A stretch of 42,239 nt of DNA from Crocosphaera sp. (lineage in GTDB: Bacteria; Cyanobacteriota; Cyanobacteriia; Cyanobacteriales; Microcystaceae). The DNA lies in contig NZ_JASJEB010000023.1 in NCBI RefSeq assembly GCF_030064895.1, positions 1-42,239 on the forward strand. The letters are read 5' to 3'. Numbering within the stretch: position 1 is the stretch's first letter; the number at the start of each line of letters is the position of its first letter. Under the pieces are notes generated by a model. It made no database searches, was not told the origin of the DNA, and saw nothing but the letters and a program-made list of their open reading frames with translations. Positions 1 to 7,873 of the stretch are shown in pieces. A program made the translations under genes and the position numbers.

Positions 1-1
1 A

Positions 2-94
2 AAAGCGATGCAGCGCGGTCTTGGGGGTTTCCCCCATGAGCGACTGCATCAAGAAGCTTGTGGAGTCGGTCGGACGGGGGTGTTAAGAAATTAG
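2..94 (+). pseudogene. C-terminal tail of an IS200/IS605-type tnpB, cut by the window edge
   Basis: Reading from position 2, the frame encodes a tail containing QRGLGGFPHERL and then CGVGRTG, ending at TAG (92-94). The QRGLGGFPHERL block is the same as in the clear TnpB C-terminus at the other end of the window. The rest of the gene lies outside the window, so it is not possible to say whether the full gene is intact. The tail is followed at once by a right-end hairpin (130-161), the usual arrangement for tnpB and its omegaRNA region. Confidence 0.6.
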
Positions 95-169
95 CATCTA
101 GTTACGAGGCAATCTGAAAGAAGCAAGAATCTCCCGTTACAATCTTTGATTTAACGGGAGAGTGTCAAA
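56..169 (+). repeat. IS605-type right end / omegaRNA-like segment, copy 1
   Basis: This about 114-nt segment recurs at 767-880 with only two differences seen. It covers the last tnpB codons and a perfect 10-bp hairpin (TCTCCCGTTA at 130-139 with TAACGGGAGA at 152-161), then ends in AGTGTCAA. In TnpB systems the 3' end of tnpB and the element right end encode the omegaRNA scaffold, and the flanking DNA serves as guide. That role is inferred here from position and shape only. Confidence 0.6.
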
Positions 170-299
170 ACTCTTACTCATTTATCACCCTTGCTAAATC
201 ATTTATTACTGTTACAAAATGATTAACTCTCATTACTCACTTCTTTCTCCTGCCTCATAAGACTATTTCTTATTAATAGCTAGATAGATCGTGTTTAAA

Positions 300-374
300 G
301 TAGGTTGGGTTGAGGCACGAAACCCAACACCCATAAGCTTCTGTTGGGTTTCACTATCGTTTTACCCAACCTAC
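300..374. repeat. Dispersed cyanobacterial palindrome (GTAGGTTGGG family)
   Basis: GTAGGTTGGGT at the left and ACCCAACCTAC at the right form long inverted arms, with an internal AAACCCAACA / TGTTGGGTTT pair. This is a dispersed palindromic repeat common in cyanobacterial intergenic DNA. It sits beside the broken ribbon-helix-helix gene and encodes nothing visible. Confidence 0.7.
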
Positions 375-407
375 CAAGTTTCCAATTACTTTTACAAAAC
401 GATTGAT

Positions 408-545
408 CTATCTTAAATGGTAAACGTTTAATATAATCACGAATAACCTCGCCAGACAGAAAACCATGCCAGATTTAGCGTAAAGTGTAATACGTTCAAA
501 TTCGTCGTCGGTTAACCTAACTTTAATGCTTTTATCCCTGGCCAT
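408..545 (-). pseudogene. Frameshifted ribbon-helix-helix (CopG/Arc-like) small DNA-binding protein
   Basis: The minus-strand frame begins MARDKSIKVRLTDDEFERIT, a typical ribbon-helix-helix N-terminus: a beta strand with alternating basic and hydrophobic residues, then helix 1. It runs 45 codons to a stop at 408, but after about residue 26 the sequence stops looking like the family. In another frame the expected second helix appears (GFLSGEVIRDYIKRLP), so one indel has broken the gene. Upstream is an AT-rich promoter-like stretch. It lies between two IS605-type right ends, so it may be cargo or a neighbour of the decayed element. Such proteins are usually antitoxins, plasmid-copy or mobilisation regulators; no partner gene is visible. 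Confidence 0.6.
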
Positions 546-766
546 GTTCCCTTGATTGGAGTACAATAATCATTATAACCGAGTGACCAGTAATGTGGGC
601 CGGTTAATACACAAAAACAAAAAAAGTACCATGAAAACTGAAGAATCAAAGTATAGGGTTTTTACCACTAATCCCTGGTAATGTAAAACTTTGAGGGACT
701 AGAAAAACTGATACTTTTTGCGGTCGGGCAGCCCGTGTTATGGATAGAAACCAGGAAACAGAAAAG

Positions 767-880
767 GCTTGTGGAGTCGGTCGGACGGGGGTGTTAAGAA
801 ATTAGCGTCTAGTTACGAGGCAATCTGAAAGAAGCAAGAATCTCCCGTTACAATCTTTGATTTAACGGGAGAGTGTTAAA
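767..880 (+). repeat. IS605-type right end / omegaRNA-like segment, copy 2
   Basis: Second copy of the 56-169 segment, including the 10-bp hairpin (841-850 with 862-871) and a terminal AGTGTTAA where copy 1 has AGTGTCAA. A short upstream frame (CGRAARVMDRNQETEKACGV) joins it, looking like another decayed tnpB tail ending near 805. The 20 nt after the end (about 881-900) abut the argB stop codon, so a guide read from this end would match the argB 3' flank. Function is inferred. Confidence 0.55.
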
Positions 881-899
881 TCCTTAGATTACTTCTAGC

Positions 900-1793
900 T
901 TAAGACTGATATTCTGATGCTACAATCATAGATCCAATACCCCGATCGGTAAAAATTTCCAAAAGAATAGAGTGGGGGATACGACCATCGATAATGTGGG
1001 CAGCTTTAACCCCTTGAGCCAGCGATCGCACACAACAATTTACTTTCGGGATCATCCCTCCGCCCACAATACCTTGAGCGATTAAGTCTCTAGCTTGTTT
1101 AATATCTAGTTTGGTTAAGAGTGTATTGGGGTCTTGATAATCTTCGAGAATACCTGCGGTATCGGTCAACAAGATTAATTTTTCTGCACCCAAAGCTGCG
1201 GCTATTTCCCCTGCTACAGTGTCGGCATTAATATTATGAGCTTGTCCTATTTCATCGGCAGCGACTGAGGAAATAACGGGGATATAATTATTATTGACTA
1301 AAGCATCAACAATTTTGACATCGACTTTGCTAACCTCTCCAACGAAGCCAATATCTTCTTTGTCCACACGACGGGCTTTAACTAAGTTACCGTCTTTTCC
1401 GCATAGTCCCACACCTTGGCCGCCGGCTTTATTAATTAAAGAGACTAATTCTTTATTAACCCGGCCAACGAGTACCATTTCTACTACATCCATTGTTGCA
1501 GCATCGGTGACCCTTAAGCCGTCTTTGAATTGGGGTTCAATGCCTAATTTACCTAACCAACTGTTAATCTCGGGTCCACCGCCATGAACAACTACAGGAT
1601 GGACTCCTACACAAGCTAGAAAAATAATATCCCGAATGACTTTATCTTTGAGGGAACTATCTTTCATGGCAGCCCCTCCATATTTAATCACAACGGTGCG
1701 TCCAGCGAATTGTTGGATGTAGGGAAGGGCTTCGCTCAAAACTCGGACGCGGTTGGCATCGGCTTCTTGAATATACTCGTTTTCGCTACTCAT
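900..1793 (-). CDS. argB: Acetylglutamate kinase
   Basis: ArgB phosphorylates N-acetylglutamate with ATP, the second and in cyanobacteria the arginine-inhibited step of arginine synthesis; it acts in the cytoplasm. The 297-residue product has the usual family length. The kinase N-terminus [10 protein letters not shown] (about residues 34-43) supplies the phosphate-binding lysine and glycines. HGGGPEIN (about 70-77) binds acetylglutamate, and the C-terminal half carries [12 protein letters not shown] and the GGMIPKV nucleotide-binding segment. Cyanobacterial ArgB is known to be activated by the nitrogen-signalling PII protein GlnB; nothing in this DNA tests that. It is a lone minus-strand gene, and its 3' end abuts an IS605-type right end about 20 nt away. 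Assignment is secure. Confidence 0.97.
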   Translation of the reverse strand: MSSENEYIQEADANRVRVLSEALPYIQQFAGRTVVIKYGGAAMKDSSLKDKVIRDIIFLACVGVHPVVVHGGGPEINSWLGKLGIEPQFKDGLRVTDAATMDVVEMVLVGRVNKELVSLINKAGGQGVGLCGKDGNLVKARRVDKEDIGFVGEVSKVDVKIVDALVNNNYIPVISSVAADEIGQAHNINADTVAGEIAAALGAEKLILLTDTAGILEDYQDPNTLLTKLDIKQARDLIAQGIVGGGMIPKVNCCVRSLAQGVKAAHIIDGRIPHSILLEIFTDRGIGSMIVASEYQS

Positions 1794-1923
1794 AAATTAA
1801 TGGTTATAACTCACATAGCCTTAAAAATGATAGCATTGTTAAGGCTAATTTTGTCAGAAATTTAATTATAAAATATTCTTAAATTATTTTTTGTTTTAGA
1901 ATTGTTCCTAAACAAAATATTAA

Positions 1924-2036
1924 GTAGGGTACGTTAGGCAAACTATAATTTTTTGAGCATTTGCTATACTTTTTTTATGTCGTAAAGCACCAAAAAAAAC
2001 TATTTTTGTTTGTTATGCCACGCTAATACACCCTAC
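1924..2036. repeat. MITE-like inverted repeat with GTAGGGT ends
   Basis: The segment starts GTAGGGTACGTTAGGC and ends ACGCTAATACACCCTAC. The terminal 7 nt are a perfect inverted pair and the next bases pair imperfectly. The arms resemble the GTAGGGTGCGTTA-type dispersed repeat of cyanobacteria (compare 28283-28313). The core is AT rich and has no open frame. It separates argB and coaX. Confidence 0.5.
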
Positions 2037-2095
2037 AATTATCTTAGCATAGTCAATAAAATAAAGATAAAAAAGAAAAGATTGTGAACAGTAAA

Positions 2096-2851
2096 ATGTC
2101 GGAAGAATGGTTAGCTTTAATGATTGGTAATTCTCGACTACATTGGGGCTATTTTAAGGGGGAATTTTTACATAATACTGGTGATACTCTTCATATTCAG
2201 CAAATGGTTAATCCTTTGAGATTGCCTGATAATTGTTTTAGTTTTCCTCTGGCTGATTCTTTACCTTTAATGCTTGCTTCTGTGGTTCCATCTCAAACTA
2301 AATTTTGGCAAAGTTATCAAAATGTTAATCTAATTAGGTTAGAGGATGTTACCTTAAATAATCTTTATTCAAGTATGGGCATTGATCGAGCTTTAGCTGC
2401 ATTAGGTGGGGGAGAAATGTATCAGTTTCCTTGTTTAATTATTGATGCTGGTACGGCTTTAACTTTGACGGGTATTGATAGAGATCGCACTTTTATTGGG
2501 GGAGCTATTTTACCTGGATTAAAGTTACAATTTGATTCATTATCTTCAAAAACAGCAGCTTTACCTAATATTAGTTTACCGAAAAAATTAAGCGATCGTT
2601 GGGCTAATAATACGGAGAATTCTATTATTAGTGGGATTTTATATACGGTTTTAAGTGGAATTAAAACTTTTATTGATGATTGGTTGCTCAAATATCCTGA
2701 AAGTAAAATTATTTTAACTGGTGGTGATGCTACTCAATTATATGATTATTGGCAACAAGAAAATTATGAACAATTAGAACAAATAATAGTTGATCATAAT
2801 TTAATCTTTTGGGGAATGCGATCGCTTTATGTTTCAGGTTTGTACTTTTAA
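2096..2851 (+). CDS. coaX: Type III pantothenate kinase
   Basis: CoaX phosphorylates pantothenate, the first step of coenzyme A synthesis. The family motifs are in order: MIGNSRLHWG near the N-terminus (the D/GNS nucleotide loop), GIDRALAALGG (substrate-binding G-x-D-R), IDAGTALTLT (the D-A-G-T-A motif) and GGAILPGL. Length of about 250 residues is normal for the type III family, which is distinct from CoaA and PanK-II. I chose ATG 2096; an in-frame GTG at 2084 would add four residues, and neither has a strong ribosome-binding site. The 3' end runs to 21 nt before the NACHT gene start, suggesting read-through transcription. Confidence 0.93.
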   Translation: MSEEWLALMIGNSRLHWGYFKGEFLHNTGDTLHIQQMVNPLRLPDNCFSFPLADSLPLMLASVVPSQTKFWQSYQNVNLIRLEDVTLNNLYSSMGIDRALAALGGGEMYQFPCLIIDAGTALTLTGIDRDRTFIGGAILPGLKLQFDSLSSKTAALPNISLPKKLSDRWANNTENSIISGILYTVLSGIKTFIDDWLLKYPESKIILTGGDATQLYDYWQQENYEQLEQIIVDHNLIFWGMRSLYVSGLYF

Positions 2852-2871
2852 GAGTTTATCTATTTTTAGTT

Positions 2872-5151
2872 ATGATCAAACAAAAATATTTACTACGTTT
2901 ATTTATCCTAACTTTGAGTTTATCGATTTTCTTGGGTTCGGTTAGTTCTTCTTATTCTCAAAATCCTTCTTCTAACCTTTCTAGTAAGCAAATGGTAATT
3001 AAGGAGATTAAAGGATATGCACAGCGTCATGTTGATAATAATGAGAACATGAAAACTGAGGTTATTATTGAGCTTTATAAGGACAATACTATTGGACTGA
3101 CAAAAGTAACAATTGCTGAAATTTATGAAACAGAGTATGCTCGACTAAAACAAGTAAAAAATCAAGATAGTAACAGTATTTTTTCACAATTACCTAAAGG
3201 TTTATATGGATGGATTGTTGCTGCTGTTCTTTTTATTTTATTGATTATTAGAGATTTAATTAAGGAGTTGCTAAAAACATCATTCAAGAATATAAGTAAC
3301 TGGGTTTATCAGCAATTTTCGGGAACAGCTTTTTTTGAAGATATAAATCTCAAAAGTTATCGTCAAGCTTTGATTAAAAAATATGAAAAACTGAAGATAA
3401 TTTTTCGTCCTAATTATCCTTTAGATATGAGAACAGTTTATGTTCCTTTGAAAGTTTCAGGAAGCAAAGAGTATAAATCAATTGAAGTTGATAATGCACT
3501 TAAAGATTATAAGCGTTTAGTAATAAAAGGTGCGCCTGGTTCTGGGAAATCAATGTTTTGTAGATATTTCTGTCTGTCTTATGCGGAGGGTAAATTAAAC
3601 TATTTATTGGATAAACCTATTCCTATTTTATTGGAATTACATAGTTTAAAACATTCTAATCTGACTGTGGAAAATTTAGAAAAAATTTTAGTCAAAGTCT
3701 GTGCTTTAAATGATTTTCCTAAAGCAGATCGTTTTATTACTGAAGGTTTGAGAAAGGGAAGGATATTTTTATTATTTGATGGCTTAGATGAGGTTAATAT
3801 TTCTGCACGCTCATCGGTTATTGAGGTCATAAAAAACTTTTTAGATACTTATGACAAATGCCGAGTTATTATTACTTGTCGTACAGCAGTTTATCAGAAT
3901 CAATTTTTTGATGTTGTGGATCAAACTTTAGATATAGAAGAGTTTAGAGATAAACAAATTCGAGATTTTCTCAAAGAATGGAAGTCTCAAATGTCTCCTG
4001 GAAAATCAGTGGAACAACTGATGGAACAATTGCGAAAACGACCGAAAATTATGGAGTTAGCAAGAAACCCTTTATTATTAACTATGATTGCTTATCTTTA
4101 TACTGATACACCTTTTATTTTGCCTCATTCTCGTATCGAATTTTATCAAAAAGCAACGGATACTTTACTTGAACTTCGAGATCAAATAAAAAATATACGG
4201 AATGAATATGAAGGAAAGAATAAAAGACGTATTTTACAATCTCTTGCTTTATATCTTTCTAATTCTCCACAACAAGATCGTCGTGAAATATCTTATGACA
4301 TCATAATAAATAAACTTAAAGAAGTTCTCCCAAGTCTTAATTTAAGTCCCAGTGATACCAACCCTATTATCAAAGAAATTTGCGATCGCAGTGGTTTATT
4401 ATTACGTATTGACGGAGGAGAAAATTATAAATTTGCTCATCTTAGCTTACAAGAATATTTTGCAGCAGAAGCATTAAGAGGGAGTGAACTAGAATTGATT
4501 AATAAGTTTAAAATTGATACAGTTGCATGGCGAGAAATTGTTAAATTATGGTGTGGTTTAGCCACTGATAGCACTAACTTAATTCGAGAAGTTTATGAAA
4601 AAGATCCTTTAGCAGCGTTGGAATGTTTAGCAGATGCTCAACTTGTTGATGAAACCCTAGCTAACAAAATTATCGAACATTTTAAACAAGAACTTCTCAA
4701 TCAAGAAGATACAGAAAATATTGCCAAAGCTTTAGCTGCTGTTGCTGCTGATTATCGTCCCAGGGGAGAAGCTTTATTACAGTTTTTAGTTGACATTATG
4801 AATGAGGATGATAACTCTAGTCATAAACAAGCAGCAGCGAAGACATTATCTTACACAAATTTACCTAAAGCAGTGTATATTTTAGCTGAATACTATCATC
4901 AACCTCATTTATTACAAGTTCGTCAGGAATTAATTAGAATGGGTGACTTGGCTGTGTCAACCCTGGAATCTATTGCTATGGAAAATTGTGTCCAAGCAAT
5001 GGATGATTTAGTTGCTATTGGAACCCCTGATGCTGCTGATACTTTAGAGAAATTCCTGCATAATCCTCAATTAAAAGAAGAAGCTGCTTATCGGGTGGCT
5101 GCTGTTTTAGATAAACTTAAAGAAGATGAAAATAGTAGCGGTCGCCTTTAA
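2872..5151 (+). CDS. Membrane-anchored NACHT-family NTPase with HEAT-like C-terminus
   Basis: NACHT proteins are STAND NTPases acting as signal-responsive switches, several of them in antiphage defence. From ATG 2872 the protein is 759 residues. Residues 1-29 look like a signal peptide or first span. Residues about 30-108 form a charged soluble segment and about 110-130 a hydrophobic span. Then come Walker A GAPGSGKS (about 220-227), Walker B LLFDGLDEV (about 300-308), the ITCRT sensor and the NACHT winged-helix motif FAHLSLQEYFAAEAL (about 521-535). The last 170 residues read as helical HEAT/PBS-lyase-like repeats with repeated Ala-Ala and Leu. The frame opens upstream at 2809 inside coaX, but ATG 2872 gives a sensible leader. 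No effector enzyme domain is fused. Family is sure; whether it serves defence or another signal is unknown. Confidence 0.9.
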   Translation: MIKQKYLLRLFILTLSLSIFLGSVSSSYSQNPSSNLSSKQMVIKEIKGYAQRHVDNNENMKTEVIIELYKDNTIGLTKVTIAEIYETEYARLKQVKNQDSNSIFSQLPKGLYGWIVAAVLFILLIIRDLIKELLKTSFKNISNWVYQQFSGTAFFEDINLKSYRQALIKKYEKLKIIFRPNYPLDMRTVYVPLKVSGSKEYKSIEVDNALKDYKRLVIKGAPGSGKSMFCRYFCLSYAEGKLNYLLDKPIPILLELHSLKHSNLTVENLEKILVKVCALNDFPKADRFITEGLRKGRIFLLFDGLDEVNISARSSVIEVIKNFLDTYDKCRVIITCRTAVYQNQFFDVVDQTLDIEEFRDKQIRDFLKEWKSQMSPGKSVEQLMEQLRKRPKIMELARNPLLLTMIAYLYTDTPFILPHSRIEFYQKATDTLLELRDQIKNIRNEYEGKNKRRILQSLALYLSNSPQQDRREISYDIIINKLKEVLPSLNLSPSDTNPIIKEICDRSGLLLRIDGGENYKFAHLSLQEYFAAEALRGSELELINKFKIDTVAWREIVKLWCGLATDSTNLIREVYEKDPLAALECLADAQLVDETLANKIIEHFKQELLNQEDTENIAKALAAVAADYRPRGEALLQFLVDIMNEDDNSSHKQAAAKTLSYTNLPKAVYILAEYYHQPHLLQVRQELIRMGDLAVSTLESIAMENCVQAMDDLVAIGTPDAADTLEKFLHNPQLKEEAAYRVAAVLDKLKEDENSSGRL

Positions 5152-5176
5152 TTTTTCTAATAACATGATATTATTT

Positions 5177-5216
5177 GAGTTCGGAGTTCGGAGTTCGGAG
5201 TTCGGAGTTCGGAGTT
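5177..5216. repeat. Heptanucleotide tandem repeat (GAGTTCG)5
   Basis: Five head-to-tail copies of GAGTTCG plus a partial sixth, just after the NACHT stop codon. Heptanucleotide short tandem repeats (STRR) are a known feature of cyanobacterial intergenic DNA. Copy number is probably variable between strains. Confidence 0.9.
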
Positions 5217-5965
5217 GTTATTTTGTTAAGGACATAATAGGAGTTTGAGACTTGAAGCTTATTAGTAAGCTATCCATAAATTCCCTTTCGTCCAACTCAA
5301 GTCATCAATTATGACTACAAATAAACCCGTTTAATTGAACATAATTTCAACAGTCCGTATCTAATCACATATTTACTCTATTTTATCAAGATATACTTTA
5401 CAAAAGTTATCTATGGGTAAAAATGAACTATAAAAAATGAATGTTAGAATCTTGAAAATTTGTGGGGATATCAAGACAAAAAGTTAATTCAAGAACGGAG
5501 TAATTACTGTTACAAGGGGAAAGCCTTATTTTCGGATATAGTTAAAGCCCATCCTACCTAAAATATTTATAACACGAAAATAGCAAAAATGCAAATATCG
5601 GGCAAATTTAGTTAAAATATGGCAAAATTGCTTAATTATTAAGTTGTGTAAAGAGAGCAATTTGATTGAAAAATATCATATTTTTACTCAAAAAGTATAA
5701 TCTTTAATTATATAAAATTAGCTAACTAAATCTTTCTGTTTTTATAACGGATAGAAAATTTATAGTCAATTATGATATTTATAACAATCAGTAATGATAT
5801 GTGAGAAGCGAGAATATATCAGGACATAATAGTATTATCTCCCTACTATTGCCTCCTTGTAGGGGTTTAACACCGTGTTTTACCCAGAAAGCTAATGTTC
5901 TCACAACTGAAACCTGATTGCTATAGATAACAATTCTATTATAAGCCATCGAACTGGTAGAAATC
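5217..5965. other. AT-rich gap without a recognisable gene
   Basis: No convincing coding frame on either strand, and no tRNA or transposase remnant recognised. It is very AT rich, with several TATAAT-like hexamers that probably include the promoter of the membrane protein at 5966. A weak imperfect palindrome lies near 5863-5887 (GGGTTTAACA then TGTTTTACCC). Either regulatory DNA or decayed sequence. Confidence 0.4.
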
Positions 5966-7258
5966 ATGAGAATTAATAGTTTACAGCTATTTAATAGACG
6001 AAGACGCAGACAAACAACAGAATATTTATCTAATGAAGATTATAGTTGGATTTGGGAACCTTTTAAAGACGCTAAAGATTCAAAGTTAGCTAAAACAGCT
6101 TGTTTAGTTTCGGAAATTATTGCTAATAGTTCCCCCGATAAAATTCCTAAAGTTCCTTTCAATCTTGATCCTCGTATTGTCATTCCTTTATGTGCGATTG
6201 TTCTTCAAAAGGATCTTAATAATCTTGGTCAAGTCAATATAGAAGAATTTTCTTCTAGAAACGACGCTGTTAATTACTTTCTTTTAAAAACACAACCTAG
6301 TTCTCGTTGGCTATATTTATTTGATAGTCTATCTCCTCAATTACAATATAATTTATGTTATATTTTTAGTCATTATCGTCTTTGTAATAAGAACGATTGG
6401 CGCAATTTATTCAAGCATAACAATTATGAATTTAATACAAGCTGGCATTATTATTTCATCCTTGCTATTTTCTTAGTTATTTCTGTAATAGCTATGATTA
6501 GAGGATTTGTTTTTATCAGAATTACTGTTAATATATTTCTGCGTATATTTGTTATTTTTAATTTTATTATACTCATTGCTTTTTGGTTTTATTGGCGAAA
6601 ACATGGTTTTAAATTAACATCTTTAAAAGATATAAACCGGAATCATGAATTTATTAATTTTATTTATGATATTGGATTAATAGTATGTGGATTAGGAATA
6701 TTAATTGAGATTTTTTTTCTTGAGATGTTTCTAGTAATCAGTAATATAACAAGCGAACCAAACTGGTTCGCACTTTCAACTTTTTTTGTCTCTTTCATTG
6801 GATTTATTACAAGTTTATTAATCAAAAATATTATCATCAAATCCAAAATAAGAAATGATTTTATAGCTGTGAATATTGGTGTAATTATTATTCTTGGTGG
6901 GATTCTTGGTGGGATTCTTGGTGGGATTCTTGGTGGGATTATTATTGTTGGTGTAATTATTGAAGGGATTATTATTGTTGGTGTAATTATTGAAGAGATT
7001 ATTATTATTGTTGAGAGAATTATACAATCCTTGAAACCTTTATGTATGTTAATTATTATGTTTTCTCCTTTTATATCTAGTCTTTATTTTGTCAACTATA
7101 CTCTCATTAATTTATTATCTTTGGGATGGATAGAAATATTGCTATTTTGGTTAACTACTTTAGGAATAGGTGGGATACTTTACTGGAGAGGAAAGACCCT
7201 TGATTATAAAGCGAGAAACCCCTTAAAAGGAATATTAGATAATACAATCATTCAATAA
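5966..7258 (+). CDS. Unknown multi-pass membrane protein with in-frame tandem repeats
   Basis: I do not recognise this 430-residue protein. Residues 1-155 are soluble-looking, with a basic RRRRR stretch at 11-15 and a conserved-looking block around residues 111-137 (SSRWLYLFD, then LQYNLCYIFSHYRL). From about 160 to 405 there are roughly six to eight hydrophobic spans. Residues 309-344 are encoded by tandem repeats: four 12-nt units giving (LGGI)n, then two 30-nt units giving GIIIVGVIIE. These add or remove whole Leu/Ile/Gly membrane segments without breaking the frame. The ATG at 5966 follows a long AT-rich gap and has no clear ribosome-binding site. The gene stands alone between the NACHT gene and an oppositely oriented coiled-coil gene, so context gives no function. 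Confidence 0.7.
   Translation: MRINSLQLFNRRRRRQTTEYLSNEDYSWIWEPFKDAKDSKLAKTACLVSEIIANSSPDKIPKVPFNLDPRIVIPLCAIVLQKDLNNLGQVNIEEFSSRNDAVNYFLLKTQPSSRWLYLFDSLSPQLQYNLCYIFSHYRLCNKNDWRNLFKHNNYEFNTSWHYYFILAIFLVISVIAMIRGFVFIRITVNIFLRIFVIFNFIILIAFWFYWRKHGFKLTSLKDINRNHEFINFIYDIGLIVCGLGILIEIFFLEMFLVISNITSEPNWFALSTFFVSFIGFITSLLIKNIIIKSKIRNDFIAVNIGVIIILGGILGGILGGILGGIIIVGVIIEGIIIVGVIIEEIIIIVERIIQSLKPLCMLIIMFSPFISSLYFVNYTLINLLSLGWIEILLFWLTTLGIGGILYWRGKTLDYKARNPLKGILDNTIIQ
6890..6997 (+). repeat. Coding minisatellite: 12-nt x4 followed by 30-nt x2
   Basis: Four perfect copies of ATTCTTGGTGGG (6890-6937) are followed by two nearly identical 30-nt units (6938-6967 and 6968-6997), all in frame within the membrane protein. 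Unit lengths are multiples of three, so copy-number change would alter a membrane segment but keep the reading frame. Confidence 0.9.
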
Positions 7259-7302
7259 TGGATAATGGATAATGGATAATGGATAATTGATAATTGATAA
7301 TT
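7254..7302. repeat. Heptanucleotide tandem repeat (GATAATG/GATAATT)
   Basis: Seven 7-nt units: AATAATG, three of GATAATG, three of GATAATT. They overlap the stop codon of the membrane protein and end 12 nt before the stop codon of the convergent coiled-coil gene. This is the same heptamer class as at 5177 and 36609. Confidence 0.85.
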
Positions 7303-7314
7303 AAACTATGAAAA

Positions 7315-7659
7315 TTATTCATCATCTTGTTTGTTTCCACGTATTAAAAAACGTACCTCTTCAAGTAAGACATTAAATCTTTTATCACTGTCAGCTTGTC
7401 GTTGTTTCATCAACTCCATTTCTTCAGCGTGTTTTTGCTGTTGTTGTTTCATTAAGGCCATTTGTTCGTCAAACATATCCATTCTCTGTTGAGTTTGAGC
7501 AGCTACTTGTAATAAAGCTTGTGCCGTAACTCTCAACCCATCAACACTATCTTTAACTTCACTAATACTTTCTCGCATTTCTGTGATACTCTCTTTCATT
7601 TCACCCACAGAAGAAGCCAACTCATCCAACATTTCATCATTCCAACGTTCTGTCGTCAT
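7315..7659 (-). CDS. Small coiled-coil protein, function unknown
   Basis: This 114-residue protein is almost wholly helical. Residues about 14-45 contain heptad-like repeats (VGEMKESITEMRESISEVKD), and residues about 66-95 are Gln/Met/Lys rich (MKQQQQKHAEEMELMKQR). The C-terminus is conserved-looking (FNVLLEEVRFLIRGNKQDDE). There is no signal peptide or membrane span. Similar short coiled-coil proteins with this ending are widespread in cyanobacteria without assigned function. An AGGG ribosome-binding site lies just before the ATG. It is divergent from clpB, leaving 214 nt that hold both promoters and a direct repeat of AACTGTTCA-type sequence near 7780-7810. Real gene; role unknown. Confidence 0.75.
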   Translation of the reverse strand: MTTERWNDEMLDELASSVGEMKESITEMRESISEVKDSVDGLRVTAQALLQVAAQTQQRMDMFDEQMALMKQQQQKHAEEMELMKQRQADSDKRFNVLLEEVRFLIRGNKQDDE

Positions 7660-7818
7660 AGCATTTCCCTGATTTTGAATTCTTGCTTTATTTTACCAAC
7701 TAACTAGAAAAAATATTATTGGCTGTAAACTAATTAACCTTCTTGTTTTCCCCTCTTCCAGTAGGAGATGAAATATTTTAACTGATAACTGTTCACTGAT
7801 AACTGTTCAAGACCAACA

Positions 7819-7849
7819 TTGATATACTATGCTTATAGATTGCTATTAT
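7819..7849 (+). promoter_or_regulatory. Possible vegetative promoter of clpB
   Basis: TTGATA at 7819-7824 and TATTAT at 7844-7849 resemble sigma-70 -35 and -10 boxes, but the 19-nt spacer is longer than the ideal 17. They lie 25 nt upstream of the clpB start. No CIRCE-type inverted repeat was seen. Weak evidence. Confidence 0.3.
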
Positions 7850-7873
7850 ATTGAGGGATAAAATTAGCCACTA

